Positions 1-9,609 of a DNA stretch of 64,000 nucleotides are shown here, piece after piece. The first letter of the stretch is position 1, and every line of letters starts with the position of its first letter. The position numbers and the translations under genes are program-made. The notes below the pieces were generated by a model that searched no databases, had not been told where the DNA came from, and saw nothing but the letters and a program-made list of their open reading frames with translations. Source of the DNA: TMP-86 sp031394735 (lineage in GTDB: Bacteria > Pseudomonadota > Gammaproteobacteria > Steroidobacterales > Steroidobacteraceae); contig JANMXI010000294.1 of assembly GCA_031394735.1 (NCBI GenBank), forward strand, positions 19,612-83,611, in the 5' to 3' direction.

Positions 1-537
1 CGCACCCAAAAAGCTCAAGCCGTGCGCACTGCCATTGCCGGTGAGTTCACCGACCACGCCGCCGGCGCTGTTGGGAAATGACGAGCCATCCCAATGCAAT
101 GTCGCCAGACCGCAACTGGTCAGGAGCGTGAGGATGAATCCGCCCGCGCGCAATGTAGCGCTGAGGCGCGATTTGGACTCAGGCAACGTCTGCTCTTGGT
201 GAATGAACCAGCCTGCAAATCCGAGCATCAAGGGAAACAGATAGGCCGGGCGGCCGAACAAAAAGAAGAAAAAGCCCGCCAGCCACGCGCCTACCGGACC
301 GATCCAATTGCCCATGGGACCCGGTTCGCCGGTATCGGCAAAACCCGGGTCGTGTGGGTGATAGGAGAGCAGCGCGAGCAGCAGAATCAAGGCCAGCGCA
401 CCCAGCACCCACAGAGTGCCTTCGCGCAAGGAACGCGCCACCGCAGCCGAGATTTTCGGCTTGCGCTTCGCTTTGCTGCTTTCAGTGGATTCTGCCAACG
501 AATAGTCCTTTCCCGCGCCGGCATATTTACTTACCAT
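1..537 (-). CDS. ftsK: DNA translocase FtsK, N-terminal part (cut by window edge)
   Basis: From an ATG at 537 the minus strand stays open for 179 codons to the window edge. After a short basic N-terminus come hydrophobic segments (LWVLGALALILLLALLSY, WLAGFFFFLFGRPAYLFPL, AGGFILTLLTSCGLATLHW) separated by loops, with the phrase HWDGSSFPNSAGGVVGEL. This is the membrane domain of FtsK, which places the hexameric DNA pump at the division septum for chromosome segregation. The motor and gamma domains lie outside the window. It is divergent from trxB, an arrangement common in gammaproteobacteria. The start could lie slightly elsewhere because no strong ribosome binding site is visible. Confidence 0.88.
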   Translation of the reverse strand, partial: MVSKYAGAGKDYSLAESTESSKAKRKPKISAAVARSLREGTLWVLGALALILLLALLSYHPHDPGFADTGEPGPMGNWIGPVGAWLAGFFFFLFGRPAYLFPLMLGFAGWFIHQEQTLPESKSRLSATLRAGGFILTLLTSCGLATLHWDGSSFPNSAGGVVGELTGNGSAHGLSFLGA

Positions 538-568
538 GAGCCCGCGGTCCTTAATTTGAGAGTGAAAA

Positions 569-574
569 ATTATA
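569..574 (-). promoter_or_regulatory. candidate -10 element of ftsK
   Basis: The minus strand carries a perfect TATAAT about 32 bases upstream of the ftsK ATG, in the short gap shared with trxB. The matching -35 (GGCTGT at 17 bases spacing) is poor, so this is a tentative call based on the -10 alone. Confidence 0.35.
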
Positions 575-575
575 C

Positions 576-1565
576 ATGAGCGTTGCCCGTCACAGCCGGC
601 TTGTCATCCTGGGCTCCGGTCCCGCCGGTTACAGCGCCGCCGTGTACGCCGCCCGCGCAAACCGCAATCCGCTCCTTATCACGGGGCTCGAGCAGGGCGG
701 ACAGCTCATGACGACGACGGATGTGGACAACTGGCCGGGCGATGTGCACGGTTTGCAGGGCCCGGCGCTGATGGAGCGCATGCGCGAGCATGCGGCACGC
801 TTCAACACGGAAATCGTGGTGGATCATATCAATCAAGTCGACCTGCGGCATCGACCCTTTCGTATAGCCGGCGACAACGGCGAATACACCTGCGATGCGC
901 TGATCATCGCCACGGGCGCCTCCGCCAAATACCTCGGCCTCCCCTCCGAAGAGCAGTTTCGCGGCAAGGGCGTGTCCGCTTGTGCGACCTGTGACGGGTT
1001 CTTCTACCGCGGCAAGCAGGTGGCCGTGGTCGGCGGTGGCAATACGGCCGTCGAGGAAACCTTGTACTTGAGCAATATCGCTGCGCACGTGACCCTGATT
1101 CATCGGCGCGACAAGCTGCGCGCGGAGAAAATTCTGCAGGACCGCCTGTTTGCATTGGAGCACAGCGGCAAGGCGAGCCTGGTCTGGAACCACGCGGTGG
1201 AAGAGATTCTCGGCGATGACACGGGAGTCAATGGCGTGCGCATCAAGAGCCTGCCGGGTGCAAAAATGCGCGACATCGCGCTCGACGGCGTATTCATCGC
1301 GGTCGGCCACCAGCCGAACACGCAGCTGTTTGAGCAACAGCTGCAGATGCGCGGCGGCTACATCCAGGTCAAGGGCGGCAGCGACGGCGATGCCACCGCA
1401 ACCAGCATTCCCGGCGTGTTCGCAGCAGGCGATGTCGCGGACCACATCTACCGGCAGGCCGTCACCTCGGCCGGCACCGGTTGCATGGCGGCGCTCGACG
1501 CCGACAAGTACCTTGAGCGCCAAGACGCAGACTCTCACCGCGCAGTTTCTCAACAGCATCGCTGA
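576..1565 (+). CDS. trxB: thioredoxin reductase (NADPH)
   Basis: A 329-residue flavoprotein that passes electrons from NADPH through FAD to thioredoxin in the cytoplasm. The FAD-binding GSGPAGYSAAVYAAR motif is at the N-terminus. The redox-active CATCDG (Cys136 and Cys139) is followed by the NADPH-binding VVGGGNTAVEE near residue 150. A second FAD-contacting GVFAAGDVAD lies near the C-terminus. Length and motif order match low-molecular-weight TrxB. The ATG at 576 directly precedes the conserved start. Its last 53 bases overlap the next gene in another frame, which suggests co-transcription and coupling. Confidence 0.97.
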   Translation: MSVARHSRLVILGSGPAGYSAAVYAARANRNPLLITGLEQGGQLMTTTDVDNWPGDVHGLQGPALMERMREHAARFNTEIVVDHINQVDLRHRPFRIAGDNGEYTCDALIIATGASAKYLGLPSEEQFRGKGVSACATCDGFFYRGKQVAVVGGGNTAVEETLYLSNIAAHVTLIHRRDKLRAEKILQDRLFALEHSGKASLVWNHAVEEILGDDTGVNGVRIKSLPGAKMRDIALDGVFIAVGHQPNTQLFEQQLQMRGGYIQVKGGSDGDATATSIPGVFAAGDVADHIYRQAVTSAGTGCMAALDADKYLERQDADSHRAVSQQHR

Positions 1566-2700
1566 CATCGATGCGGTGCAATGGAACGCGCTGGCCGGCG
1601 GCGCTCAACCATTCCTGCGCCATGAATTTCTGCTCGCCATGGAAAGCACCGGCTGCGCGGTGCCGGCCACCGGATGGACAGCGCGGCATGTCGTACTGCG
1701 CGATGCACGGCAGCAAGCCCTCGCCGCCCTGCCGCTGTACGAAAAAACGCATTCGCAAGGCGAGTTCGTGTTCGACTTTTCATGGGCCAATGCCTATCAC
1801 CAACGGCGGCTCGACTATTATCCCAAGCTTCTGAGCGCCATTCCGTTCACGCCGGTGGGCGGCAGCCGGTTGCTGATTGCCGATGGCTCCGCGCGAGCGC
1901 CGCTCGAGGCGGCCCTCATATCAGTGGTGCGCGAACTCGTGCAGCGCGAGAACTTCTCCTCCTGGCATGTCCTGTTTCCCAACCAAGCGCAAGCGGACAG
2001 CCTGCAACAGGCGGGGCTGATCCAGCGCCGTGATTGTCAATTCCATTGGCACAATGCCGGCTACGGCAACTTCGATGATTTCCTGGCGGGCTTCACGGCA
2101 GAGAAACGCAAAAAAGCGAAACGAGAACGGCGTCGCGTCGCGGAAGCCGGCATCGTCTTCGATACTCTGGCCGGTGGCGACGTGGACGCGGCGTTGTGGA
2201 ATGTGCTGTACGGTTTCTACGCCGACACCTTTCACCGGCACGGCCATCGGCCTTATCTGAATCTGAATTTTTTCAAGCGCATTGCCGCTGTCATGCCCGA
2301 CAACCTGATGCTTAAAGTGGCGCGAATCGGCGCCGATCCGATCGCGGTCGCCATTTTTTTCCAGGATAATGACACGTTGTATGGACGCTACTGGGGCGCC
2401 GGCGGCAATTACCACAGCCTGCATTTTGAGACCTGCTATTATCAAGGAATCGACTACTGCATTCAGCGCGGTCTGCGCCACTTCGAGCCGGGTACGCAGG
2501 GTGAGCACAAGGTGCCGCGCGGATTCGTACCCTCGTTAACCTCCTCCTCGCATTTCATTGCCCACCCGGGATTCGATGCCGCCATTCGCGACTTCGCAGC
2601 GCGCGAAGCCCAGGCCGTTGACGCGTACGCGCAGGGCATCAACGACCATCTGCCTTTTCATCGCGAACAGAGCACAGACTTGAAGCTGTCGGATTCTTAA
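1513..2700 (+). CDS. DUF482/FemAB-like GNAT-fold protein
   Basis: About 395 residues. The opening (LNSIADIDAVQWNALAGG then FLRHEFLLAMESTGC) and the later KRKKAKRERRRVAEAGI, FFKRIAAVMP and GLRHFEPGTQGEHK match the family PF04339 (DUF482), distantly related to FemAB/GNAT acyltransferases. The substrate is unknown. The frame is open further upstream inside trxB, but similarity begins near the TTG at 1513, so I chose that start; an in-frame ATG lies only at about 1639, inside the conserved region. It sits between trxB and aat and is probably read with them. Confidence 0.8.
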   Translation: MSAKTQTLTAQFLNSIADIDAVQWNALAGGAQPFLRHEFLLAMESTGCAVPATGWTARHVVLRDARQQALAALPLYEKTHSQGEFVFDFSWANAYHQRRLDYYPKLLSAIPFTPVGGSRLLIADGSARAPLEAALISVVRELVQRENFSSWHVLFPNQAQADSLQQAGLIQRRDCQFHWHNAGYGNFDDFLAGFTAEKRKKAKRERRRVAEAGIVFDTLAGGDVDAALWNVLYGFYADTFHRHGHRPYLNLNFFKRIAAVMPDNLMLKVARIGADPIAVAIFFQDNDTLYGRYWGAGGNYHSLHFETCYYQGIDYCIQRGLRHFEPGTQGEHKVPRGFVPSLTSSSHFIAHPGFDAAIRDFAAREAQAVDAYAQGINDHLPFHREQSTDLKLSDS

Positions 2701-2715
2701 GAGTTCGGTGCAACG

Positions 2716-3402
2716 ATGTCGCGGCTGAGCTGGTTGAGCGAAAACGATGACCCGGAATGGTTTCCGGAACCGGAACTGGCGCTGCACGAGCCGCAAGGGT
2801 TATTGGCGGCGGGCGGGGACCTGTCGCCACGACGACTGCTGGCAGCCTACGCGCGCGGCATCTTTCCCTGGTATTCGGATGCGCAACCGATTCTGTGGTG
2901 GTCTCCTGACCCACGCATGGTGTTATTTCCACCACAATTCAAGTGCGCCCGAAGCCTGCAGAAAACCATCCGCAACGGGCCCTACCAGACCGTCATCGAC
3001 CGGGACTTTGCCGCGACCATCCGCGCCTGTTCGCAGCCGCGGCGCTCGGGTCCCGGCACCTGGTTGAATCCGGAAATGATCCTCGCCTACGAGCGCCTGC
3101 ACGCACTCGGGTACGCGCATTCGATTGAAACCTACCACGGCCCGGCGCTGGTCGGCGGGCTGTACGGCGTGCATCTCGGATCGGTATTTTTCGGCGAATC
3201 CATGTTCAGCCTGGAGCGCGATGCGTCCAAGGTGGCCCTTGCCCGGCTGGTTCAGGAATGTGAAGCAAGGGGTATCCGGATGATCGACTGTCAGGTCGCG
3301 AGTCCGCATTTGGAGAGCCTCGGCGCCCACGACCTCCCGCGCCGTGAGTTTATGGCGCATTTGCGCGACTGGGCGCACCCTATGCCTGCCAAATGGGCTT
3401 AA
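2716..3402 (+). CDS. aat: leucyl/phenylalanyl-tRNA--protein transferase
   Basis: This 228-residue enzyme moves Leu or Phe from aminoacyl-tRNA onto N-terminal Arg/Lys of proteins, creating N-degrons for ClpS/ClpAP. It shows PQGLLAAGGDLSPRRLLAAY, RGIFPWYSDAQPILWWSPDP and GGLYGVHLGSVFFGESMFS, all conserved in Aat, and full family length. It lies 15 bases after the DUF482 gene and upstream of infA. Its pathway partners ClpA and ClpS are encoded just downstream on the other strand. Confidence 0.96.
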   Translation: MSRLSWLSENDDPEWFPEPELALHEPQGLLAAGGDLSPRRLLAAYARGIFPWYSDAQPILWWSPDPRMVLFPPQFKCARSLQKTIRNGPYQTVIDRDFAATIRACSQPRRSGPGTWLNPEMILAYERLHALGYAHSIETYHGPALVGGLYGVHLGSVFFGESMFSLERDASKVALARLVQECEARGIRMIDCQVASPHLESLGAHDLPRREFMAHLRDWAHPMPAKWA

Positions 3403-3463
3403 ATTGCTAAACCTAAGCCGTTTATGCACAATGCGCGCGGTCGCGTCGATACCACAAGGATAC

Positions 3464-3682
3464 ATGTCGAAAGAAGAGGCAATTCAGTTCGAGGGCGAAG
3501 TCGTGGAAACACTGCCCAACACCACTTTCCGGGTCAAACTCAAGACCGGTCACGTCGTGACTGCGCATATTTCAGGCAAGATGCGTAAGAACTACATCCG
3601 CATTCTGACGGGCGACCAAGTCACCGTCGAAATGACTCCCTACGATCTGAGCAAAGGCCGCATCATCTACCGCGGCCGGTAG
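3464..3682 (+). CDS. infA: translation initiation factor IF-1
   Basis: 72 residues of a single OB fold (MSKEEAIQFEGEVVETLPN, then FRVKLKTGHVVTAHISGKMRK and RGRIIYR-type ending GRIIYRGR), the full length of IF-1, which binds the ribosomal A site during initiation. The frame is open further upstream, but the family start is the ATG at 3464. That ATG has AAGGA three bases before it, a rather short spacing. The stop is 6 bases from the end of convergent clpA. Confidence 0.97.
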   Translation: MSKEEAIQFEGEVVETLPNTTFRVKLKTGHVVTAHISGKMRKNYIRILTGDQVTVEMTPYDLSKGRIIYRGR

Positions 3683-3688
3683 CTCGAT

Positions 3689-5986
3689 TTACCCTTGCGC
3701 CGGCGACAACAACGCCGGCTCGTCCGTCGCCGCACTCGTCACGAGTTTCAACTCGTCGCCCTTGTCGTTAAGGGTGACCTCGACGTGACCGCCATTCACC
3801 AGCTTGCCGAACAATAGCTCTTCGGCCAGGGGCCGCTTGATGAACTCCTGAATGACCCGCGCCATCGGGCGAGCGCCCATCTTCGGATCGTAGCCTCGCT
3901 TGGCGATCCAGGCTCGCGCCGCCTCGTCGACCGACAGCGAGACGCGCTTTTGCTCCAACTGCGCCTCGGCCTCGACCAGCAATTTGTCCACGACCCGCTC
4001 GATGGTGGGCGAGTCCAACGCAGCGAACTGGATGATGGCATCGAGGCGATTGCGAAATTCGGGCGAAAACAGCCGACGAATGGCCTCCATTCCGTCCGAG
4101 GTATTGTCGGAGGGCATGAAGCCGATACTTGCCCGGCTCATCTCCTTGGTGCCTTCGTTGGTGGTCATCACCAGAATCACATGCCGAAAATCCGCTTTGC
4201 GGCCGTTGTTGTCCGTGAGCGTGCCGTGGTCCATGACCTGCAGCAACAAATCGAAGACATGGTTATGCGCTTTTTCGATTTCATCGAGCAGCAGTACGCA
4301 GTGAGGATGCTTGGAAATTGCTTCCGTCAACAAACCACCCTGATCGAAGCCGACATAGCCTGGAGGCGCACCGATCAGCCGTGAGACGGTATGACCTTCC
4401 TTGTACTCGGACATATCGAAGCGCACGAACTCCACGCCCATCGCCAACGCCAGCTGTCGCGTGACTTCGGTCTTGCCGACGCCGGTCGGACCTGCAAACA
4501 GGAACGAGCCCACCGGCTTGCGCTGATCACCCAGCCCGGAGCGGGACATTTTGATGGAGGCGGACAGCGCCTCGATCGCCTTGTCCTGTCCGAAAATCGT
4601 CAGCTTTAAATTGCGCTCCAGGTTCTTGAGCACATCACGGTCGGAAGTTGACACGCTCTTCGGAGGGATGCGTGCAATACGCGCGACGACGTTTTCGATG
4701 TGCGAAACGGTGACGGTGGAGCCGCGCTCCTCGACCGGTTTCAGGCGCAGGTTCGCGCCGGCTTCATCGACCACATCGATGGCCTTGTCGGGCATGTGAC
4801 GATCGTTGATGTGTCGCGCAGCCAGTTCAGCCGCAGCGCGCAGCGCGTCATCTTCATACTTGATGCCGTGATGCTCTTCGAAGCGGGACTTCAGGCCACG
4901 AAGGATGTCGATGGTATCGCTCACCGACGGTTCGACGATGTCGATTTTCTGGAAGCGCCGCGCCAGCGCGTGGTCCTTTTCGAAAATGCCGCGGTACTCG
5001 TTGTAGGTGGTCGAACCGATGCAGCGCAGTTCGCCATTCGCCAGCGCCGGCTTGATGAGGTTGGAGGCATCCATGACGCCACCGGAGGCGGCACCCGCGC
5101 CGATCACGGTATGAATTTCATCGATGAACAGGATGGCGCCGGGTTGCTTCTTGACCTCCGACAACACTGCTTTGAGGCGCTTCTCAAAATCGCCGCGGTA
5201 CTTGGTGCCAGCGACCAGCGAGCCCATGTCGAGCGCGTAAATGGTGGCGTCCGACAGCACGTCGGGCACATTGCCCTCGACGATCATGCGCGCCAGACCT
5301 TCGGCGATCGCGGTCTTGCCGACCCCGGCCTCGCCCACATACAGCGGGTTGTTCTTGCGGCGGCGGCACAGGATCTCGATGGTGCGCTCCACTTCGAGCT
5401 TGCGCCCGATGAGGGGGTCGATCTTGCCCAGGCGCGCGGATTCGTTGAGATTGGTGGCGTACTTCTCCAATGCCGTGCCGCCGGAGTCGCCATCGCGCTC
5501 CGCTTCGGCGGCAGGTCCCGCACCCTCGTCGCGCTCGGACCGCTCCTCACCGCCGGACTTGGACAGCCCGTGCGCTATGAAGTTGACCACATCCAGCCGC
5601 GACAGGTCCTGCATGCTCAGCAGATAGGCGGCGTGGGATTGCTTTTCACTGAAAATGGCGACCAGCACATTGGCGACGGTGACTTCCTTCTTGCCGCTGG
5701 ATTGCACGTGGAAGACAGCGCGCTGCAGCACCCGTTGGAACCCCAGGGTGGGCTGCACGTCGCGATCCTCCCCCGTGGGCAGGCGCGGGGTGGTCTGCTC
5801 GATGAATTGCTTCAACTCATGCTTGAGCTTGGCGATATCGCCGCCACAGGCCTTGAGGATCTCGCGAACCTTGGGCGTGTCCACGATCGCGAGCAGCAGA
5901 TGCTCGACGGTCATGAATTCATGCCGCGCCTCGCGGGCACCCTGGAAGGCGTCATTCAAGCAGTACTCTAATTCTTGACTTAGCAC
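3689..5986 (-). CDS. clpA: ATP-dependent Clp protease ATP-binding subunit ClpA
   Basis: A 765-residue AAA+ unfoldase that threads substrates into ClpP. There is an N-terminal Clp repeat domain (binding site of ClpS). The first AAA module has GEAGVGKT near residue 217 and the Walker B FIDEIH. The second has GPTGVGKT near residue 499 and LLLDEIEKAH. An IGF tripeptide near residue 617 (ASIGFMPSDN) is at the place of the ClpP-docking IGL/IGF loop. The start codon is GTG at 5986, four bases after the clpS stop, so the two genes form an operon. Confidence 0.97.
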   Translation of the reverse strand: MLSQELEYCLNDAFQGAREARHEFMTVEHLLLAIVDTPKVREILKACGGDIAKLKHELKQFIEQTTPRLPTGEDRDVQPTLGFQRVLQRAVFHVQSSGKKEVTVANVLVAIFSEKQSHAAYLLSMQDLSRLDVVNFIAHGLSKSGGEERSERDEGAGPAAEAERDGDSGGTALEKYATNLNESARLGKIDPLIGRKLEVERTIEILCRRRKNNPLYVGEAGVGKTAIAEGLARMIVEGNVPDVLSDATIYALDMGSLVAGTKYRGDFEKRLKAVLSEVKKQPGAILFIDEIHTVIGAGAASGGVMDASNLIKPALANGELRCIGSTTYNEYRGIFEKDHALARRFQKIDIVEPSVSDTIDILRGLKSRFEEHHGIKYEDDALRAAAELAARHINDRHMPDKAIDVVDEAGANLRLKPVEERGSTVTVSHIENVVARIARIPPKSVSTSDRDVLKNLERNLKLTIFGQDKAIEALSASIKMSRSGLGDQRKPVGSFLFAGPTGVGKTEVTRQLALAMGVEFVRFDMSEYKEGHTVSRLIGAPPGYVGFDQGGLLTEAISKHPHCVLLLDEIEKAHNHVFDLLLQVMDHGTLTDNNGRKADFRHVILVMTTNEGTKEMSRASIGFMPSDNTSDGMEAIRRLFSPEFRNRLDAIIQFAALDSPTIERVVDKLLVEAEAQLEQKRVSLSVDEAARAWIAKRGYDPKMGARPMARVIQEFIKRPLAEELLFGKLVNGGHVEVTLNDKGDELKLVTSAATDEPALLSPAQG

Positions 5987-5989
5987 GGT

Positions 5990-6310
5990 TCAGGCCTCTT
6001 CTAACGTCGCCATCAATGGGTGCTGATGCTGTCGAGCATACGCCAGCACATGCGCCACCTTCGTTTCTGCAATTTCGTAGGTGAAAACTCCGCAAACGCC
6101 CTTGCCCTTGGTATGCACCTCCAGCATAACCCGGGTTGCCTTGGTTCTATCCATGGAAAAGAAGCGCTGCAGGATGTCGACCACGAACTCCATGGGAGTG
6201 TAGTCGTCGTTGATCAAAACGACCTGGTACAACGGCGGCCGCTTGAGCTTCGGCGCCGCTTCTTCGACCACCAGCCCTGTTCCGTCCTTGCCGCGTTCAA
6301 TGTCGCTCAT
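5990..6310 (-). CDS. clpS: ATP-dependent Clp protease adaptor protein ClpS
   Basis: 106 residues. The core YQVVLINDDYTPMEFVVDIL and GVCGVFTYEIAETKV are the ClpS fold that recognises N-terminal Leu, Phe, Tyr and Trp and hands substrates to ClpA. The N-terminal extension of about 25 residues is the flexible tail normal for the family. It is directly upstream of clpA. Confidence 0.96.
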   Translation of the reverse strand: MSDIERGKDGTGLVVEEAAPKLKRPPLYQVVLINDDYTPMEFVVDILQRFFSMDRTKATRVMLEVHTKGKGVCGVFTYEIAETKVAHVLAYARQHQHPLMATLEEA

Positions 6311-6429
6311 GCTGCTATGTTTATAGGGCGCGTATCGGCACTTTACAAGACGCCCGCTGCGATTGGAGCTGCCGGAAGACGACTGTCGCCAATCGGTGTC
6401 ACTTTACTTTAACAAGCAAAAACAATTGC

Positions 6430-6459
6430 TTGAGCGCACTGGGGACAACCCCGTATCAT
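6430..6459 (+). promoter_or_regulatory. candidate sigma-70 promoter for the gsp operon
   Basis: In the 229-base gap between clpS and gspC the plus strand has TTGAGC (6430-6435), an 18-base spacer and TATCAT (6454-6459), about 80 bases before the gspC ATG. The match is moderate, and no operator was recognised. Confidence 0.35.
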
Positions 6460-6539
6460 TGGCGCTGAACTTTCCATTTTCGTAGGCAAACAACGACATG
6501 CTTTCGTTCCGCTGGCGTATCGCGCACGATGGTTGAAGC

Positions 6540-7508
6540 ATGCTCGACGCGCGGTTCCAAAACTTGCTTTTGAAAGGTGCGGCCAACAGTCCCTGGTTGG
6601 CCTCGATGCTATTGGCCTCGCTGATCGCGGTGGAACTGGCACGCATGGCCATCGGGGCCTTCGGCTCAAGCCCGCTGCAGACCCCGCAGCCTGATGCTGC
6701 GCGCCGAACCGTCGCGACTCAACCGCCGGTGGACATTCAAAAGGTCGTCGCAGCGCATCTGTTTGGTGTGGCCACTGCCGATTCCACTGCCACCGACCCT
6801 GCGAACGCACCGGCCTCGACTGCCAATCTGGTGCTGGCCGGCACCATTGCAACCCAGGACCCCAAACACGGCGTGGCCATCATCAGCGACGGCGGCGGGC
6901 CCTCCAAGGTGTATTCGGTCGGCGACGGCGTCGGCGGAGCCACTGTCAATGCGGTGTATTTGGACCGCGTGCTGCTCGACCGCGGCGGCAGCCTTGAAGC
7001 GCTGGTGCTGCCGCGACTGCTGGAAGGCGCGCAGCAGGCGGCGGGACCGGCAGCGCGACGCAGCGGCGTGTTCGGCGGCGAATCCAAGGTGCTCAGCGCT
7101 ACGGAGAACCTGCGCCGCAAAGTGCAGTCGGACCCGGGGATATTGAACGAAATCATGCGCACCGTGCCCTCGTATGACAACAAGGCCGGCAAGTTGCGAG
7201 GCTTTCGTGCCTACCCGGGCCACAATCGCATGATTTTCGCGAAGCTGGGCTTGAGGCCCGGCGACTTGGTGACCGCCATCAATGGAACCCCGCTGGACGA
7301 CCCGCAGCGCAGTCAGGAAGTCATCAACACCATCCAGAGTTCCGAACATGCGACCGTCACCATCGAGCGCGCCGGTCAACGCCAGGACATCACGCTGAAT
7401 GTCGCAAATGTGGCGCAAGCTGCATCCAAAGATCTTGAAATAGATTCCAATACCCCAGCGCCGGGCAACGCACCGCCGCCCGTGCCCGATGACAACGCAA
7501 ACGACTAG
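6540..7508 (+). CDS. gspC: type II secretion system protein GspC
   Basis: 322 residues. A short cytoplasmic start precedes one membrane helix (SMLLASLIAVELARMAIGAF, about residues 20-40). The HR domain follows (HLFGVATADST, NLVLAGTIATQDPKHGVAII). A PDZ domain occupies roughly residues 200-295 (GFRAYPGHNRMIFAKLGLRP, GDLVTAINGTPLDDPQ). GspC links the inner-membrane platform to the secretin. The C-terminus is a Pro-rich tail. It overlaps or abuts gspD. Confidence 0.93.
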   Translation: MLDARFQNLLLKGAANSPWLASMLLASLIAVELARMAIGAFGSSPLQTPQPDAARRTVATQPPVDIQKVVAAHLFGVATADSTATDPANAPASTANLVLAGTIATQDPKHGVAIISDGGGPSKVYSVGDGVGGATVNAVYLDRVLLDRGGSLEALVLPRLLEGAQQAAGPAARRSGVFGGESKVLSATENLRRKVQSDPGILNEIMRTVPSYDNKAGKLRGFRAYPGHNRMIFAKLGLRPGDLVTAINGTPLDDPQRSQEVINTIQSSEHATVTIERAGQRQDITLNVANVAQAASKDLEIDSNTPAPGNAPPPVPDDNAND

Positions 7509-7524
7509 CCAACGAGTCTCATCA

Positions 7525-9609
7525 ATGCTCAGATCAAATAACAAGACCCGCAACACCCGCCGAGCCGTTCTGGGGGTGATGCTGCTGACGGCGATCGGGT
7601 TTGTGCCCGTCGCGATGGCCCCCGCGGCCTTTGCCCAGGAACAGGCCACGATCACGCCCAATTACAAGGACGCCGATTTAAGCCAGATCATCCAGGCGGT
7701 CAGCGAAGTCACCGGCAAAAATTTCATCATCGACCCGCGGGTGAACGCCAAGGTCACCATGCTCTCCGCCACGCCGATGTCGCCGGCAGCGTTCTATGAG
7801 GCCTTCCTGTCGGTGTTGCAGGTGTACGGCTATGTGGCGGTGCCCACCGGCAAGGTGATCAAGATCGTGCCCAACACCGATGCTCGGCAGCTACCGTCCA
7901 ACGATCTGCCCAACAGCGTCAGTTCGACCTCCGATGAGATCGTCACGCAGATCATCACCATGAAAAACGTGAATGCAGCGCAATTGGTGCCGCTGCTACG
8001 CCCGCTGATTCCCCAGTACGGCCATCTGGCCGCGTACCCGGGCGGCAACATGTTGATCATCTCGGACCGCGCCAACAACGTGAGCCGCATCGTGCGCATC
8101 ATTCGCCGCATGGACGAAAGCGGAGATGACCCGGTCGACGTGGTGCTGCTGCAGAACGCCAGCGCCAATGAAATCGTGCGCATCGTCAATCAACTCTACC
8201 AGGGCGCAGGCGCCGAGGGTGGCGCCAGCCTGGTCAAGATGGTGGCGGACGAACGTACCAACAGCATTCTGATCAGCGGCGAGAAGGCGCAGCGCCTGCG
8301 GCTCAAAGCACTGATCATCAATCTGGACACGCCGCTGGAGTCCGGTGGCGACACGCAGGTCCGCTACCTGCGCTATGCGGATGCAGAAAAAATTGCCGAG
8401 AAACTGAAGGGTCAAGCGACAGCAACCGCCAAGGCGCAGGCCGGCGGCGCCACCGGTGGCGGCCAGGGCAGCTCCAACGTCGACGCCAGCGTCACCATCT
8501 GGGCCGATGCACCCACCAATTCGCTGATCATGACGGCGCCGCCGAAAATCATGAAGTCGCTGATGTCGGTGATCGACAAGCTCGACATCCGCCGGCTCCA
8601 GGTGGAGGTCGAGGCCATCATCGTTGAAGTCGATGCCAACAAGAGTTCCAATCTCGGTGTGCAGTGGGCCGTGTACGGACAGGGCAACCCGGCCATACCG
8701 GGTGCCGTTTCCAATCTTCCGAATAACGGCGGCGCCAGCATCATCGATTTGATTGCCGCGGCGGCCAGCGGTGCAACCAGTAGCATCACCAGCTCTGCCC
8801 TGGGCCAGGGGGCGACAGTCGCCATTGGGAGATACAACAAGAATAGCGGCACCAACTTCGCCGCCATCCTGCAGGCGCTACGCAGCGATGGCACCAGCAA
8901 CATCATCTCCACGCCTTCCATCGTCACCATGGACAATCAGGAAGCCGAGGTGAAGGTGACGCAGGAAGTACCATTGATCACCGGTTCTTATGCGAACACC
9001 GGAACCGGTGGCGGTACCAACGGCTCGGTCAATCCGTTCCAGACCATTCAACGGCAGGAACTGGGCACCATCCTCAAGGTCACCCCGCAAATCAATCGGG
9101 GCGACTCGGTCATGCTCAAGATCGAGCAGGAAGATTCCTCGCCCGGCGCGAAGCTGACCAATTCAGCCGATATCTCCACCAACAAGCGCTCCATCAAAAC
9201 CACGGTACTGATTGAGGACGGCGGCATCGTCGTGCTGGGCGGGTTGATTTCCGACACCGTCACGGAAAGCGAATCGCGGGTGCCCTTCCTCGGCAAGATT
9301 CCACTGTTGGGCAATTTGTTCAAAGCGCGCGGCGGGTCCCGTCAGAAGAAGAACCTGATGGTGTTCATCCGGCCGAAGATTTTGCGCGACGACGCCGACA
9401 CCGCCATTGCCACCGGCGACAAGTACAATTTCATGCGCGAACAGCAGGGCAAACAAGGCAAGAGCATCACGTTGCTACCCGGTGAACGCCAGCCCGTGCT
9501 GCCCGTGCTGCCGCCGCCCCCCACGCCGGTCGCGCCGGCAACGCAGGAGCGGGCCAAGGACGCAGCGCCGGAGGAGCCGAAGGACTTCACGCCGAGCAAG
9601 AAACCGTGA
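7525..9609 (+). CDS. gspD: type II secretion system secretin GspD
   Basis: About 694 residues, forming the outer-membrane channel of the type II system. A signal peptide (AVLGVMLLTAIGFVPVAMA, cleavage near AFA-QEQ) precedes the N0 domain (NYKDADLSQIIQAVSEVTGK) and repeated N1-N3 domains. The C-terminal secretin domain ends with VPFLGKIPLLGNLFKAR. A Pro-rich tail follows. An alternative ATG at 7489 lies inside gspC; I prefer 7525 because it gives a normal signal peptide n-region, but neither has a strong ribosome binding site. No lipobox for a pilotin-independent lipoprotein form is seen. Confidence 0.95.
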   Translation: MLRSNNKTRNTRRAVLGVMLLTAIGFVPVAMAPAAFAQEQATITPNYKDADLSQIIQAVSEVTGKNFIIDPRVNAKVTMLSATPMSPAAFYEAFLSVLQVYGYVAVPTGKVIKIVPNTDARQLPSNDLPNSVSSTSDEIVTQIITMKNVNAAQLVPLLRPLIPQYGHLAAYPGGNMLIISDRANNVSRIVRIIRRMDESGDDPVDVVLLQNASANEIVRIVNQLYQGAGAEGGASLVKMVADERTNSILISGEKAQRLRLKALIINLDTPLESGGDTQVRYLRYADAEKIAEKLKGQATATAKAQAGGATGGGQGSSNVDASVTIWADAPTNSLIMTAPPKIMKSLMSVIDKLDIRRLQVEVEAIIVEVDANKSSNLGVQWAVYGQGNPAIPGAVSNLPNNGGASIIDLIAAAASGATSSITSSALGQGATVAIGRYNKNSGTNFAAILQALRSDGTSNIISTPSIVTMDNQEAEVKVTQEVPLITGSYANTGTGGGTNGSVNPFQTIQRQELGTILKVTPQINRGDSVMLKIEQEDSSPGAKLTNSADISTNKRSIKTTVLIEDGGIVVLGGLISDTVTESESRVPFLGKIPLLGNLFKARGGSRQKKNLMVFIRPKILRDDADTAIATGDKYNFMREQQGKQGKSITLLPGERQPVLPVLPPPPTPVAPATQERAKDAAPEEPKDFTPSKKP

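Noticed and set aside
94..579. 161-codon plus-strand frame at the window start
   Set aside because: Opposite ftsK and overlapping trxB; the minus strand gives the recognisable FtsK membrane domain.
1150..1512. Upstream extension of the DUF482 frame into trxB
   Set aside because: The translated extension is Arg/Ser-rich and is trxB read out of frame; similarity to the family only begins near 1513.
4700..5971. 423-codon open frame opposite clpA
   Set aside because: Antisense shadow of ClpA; no motifs and no separate ribosome binding site.
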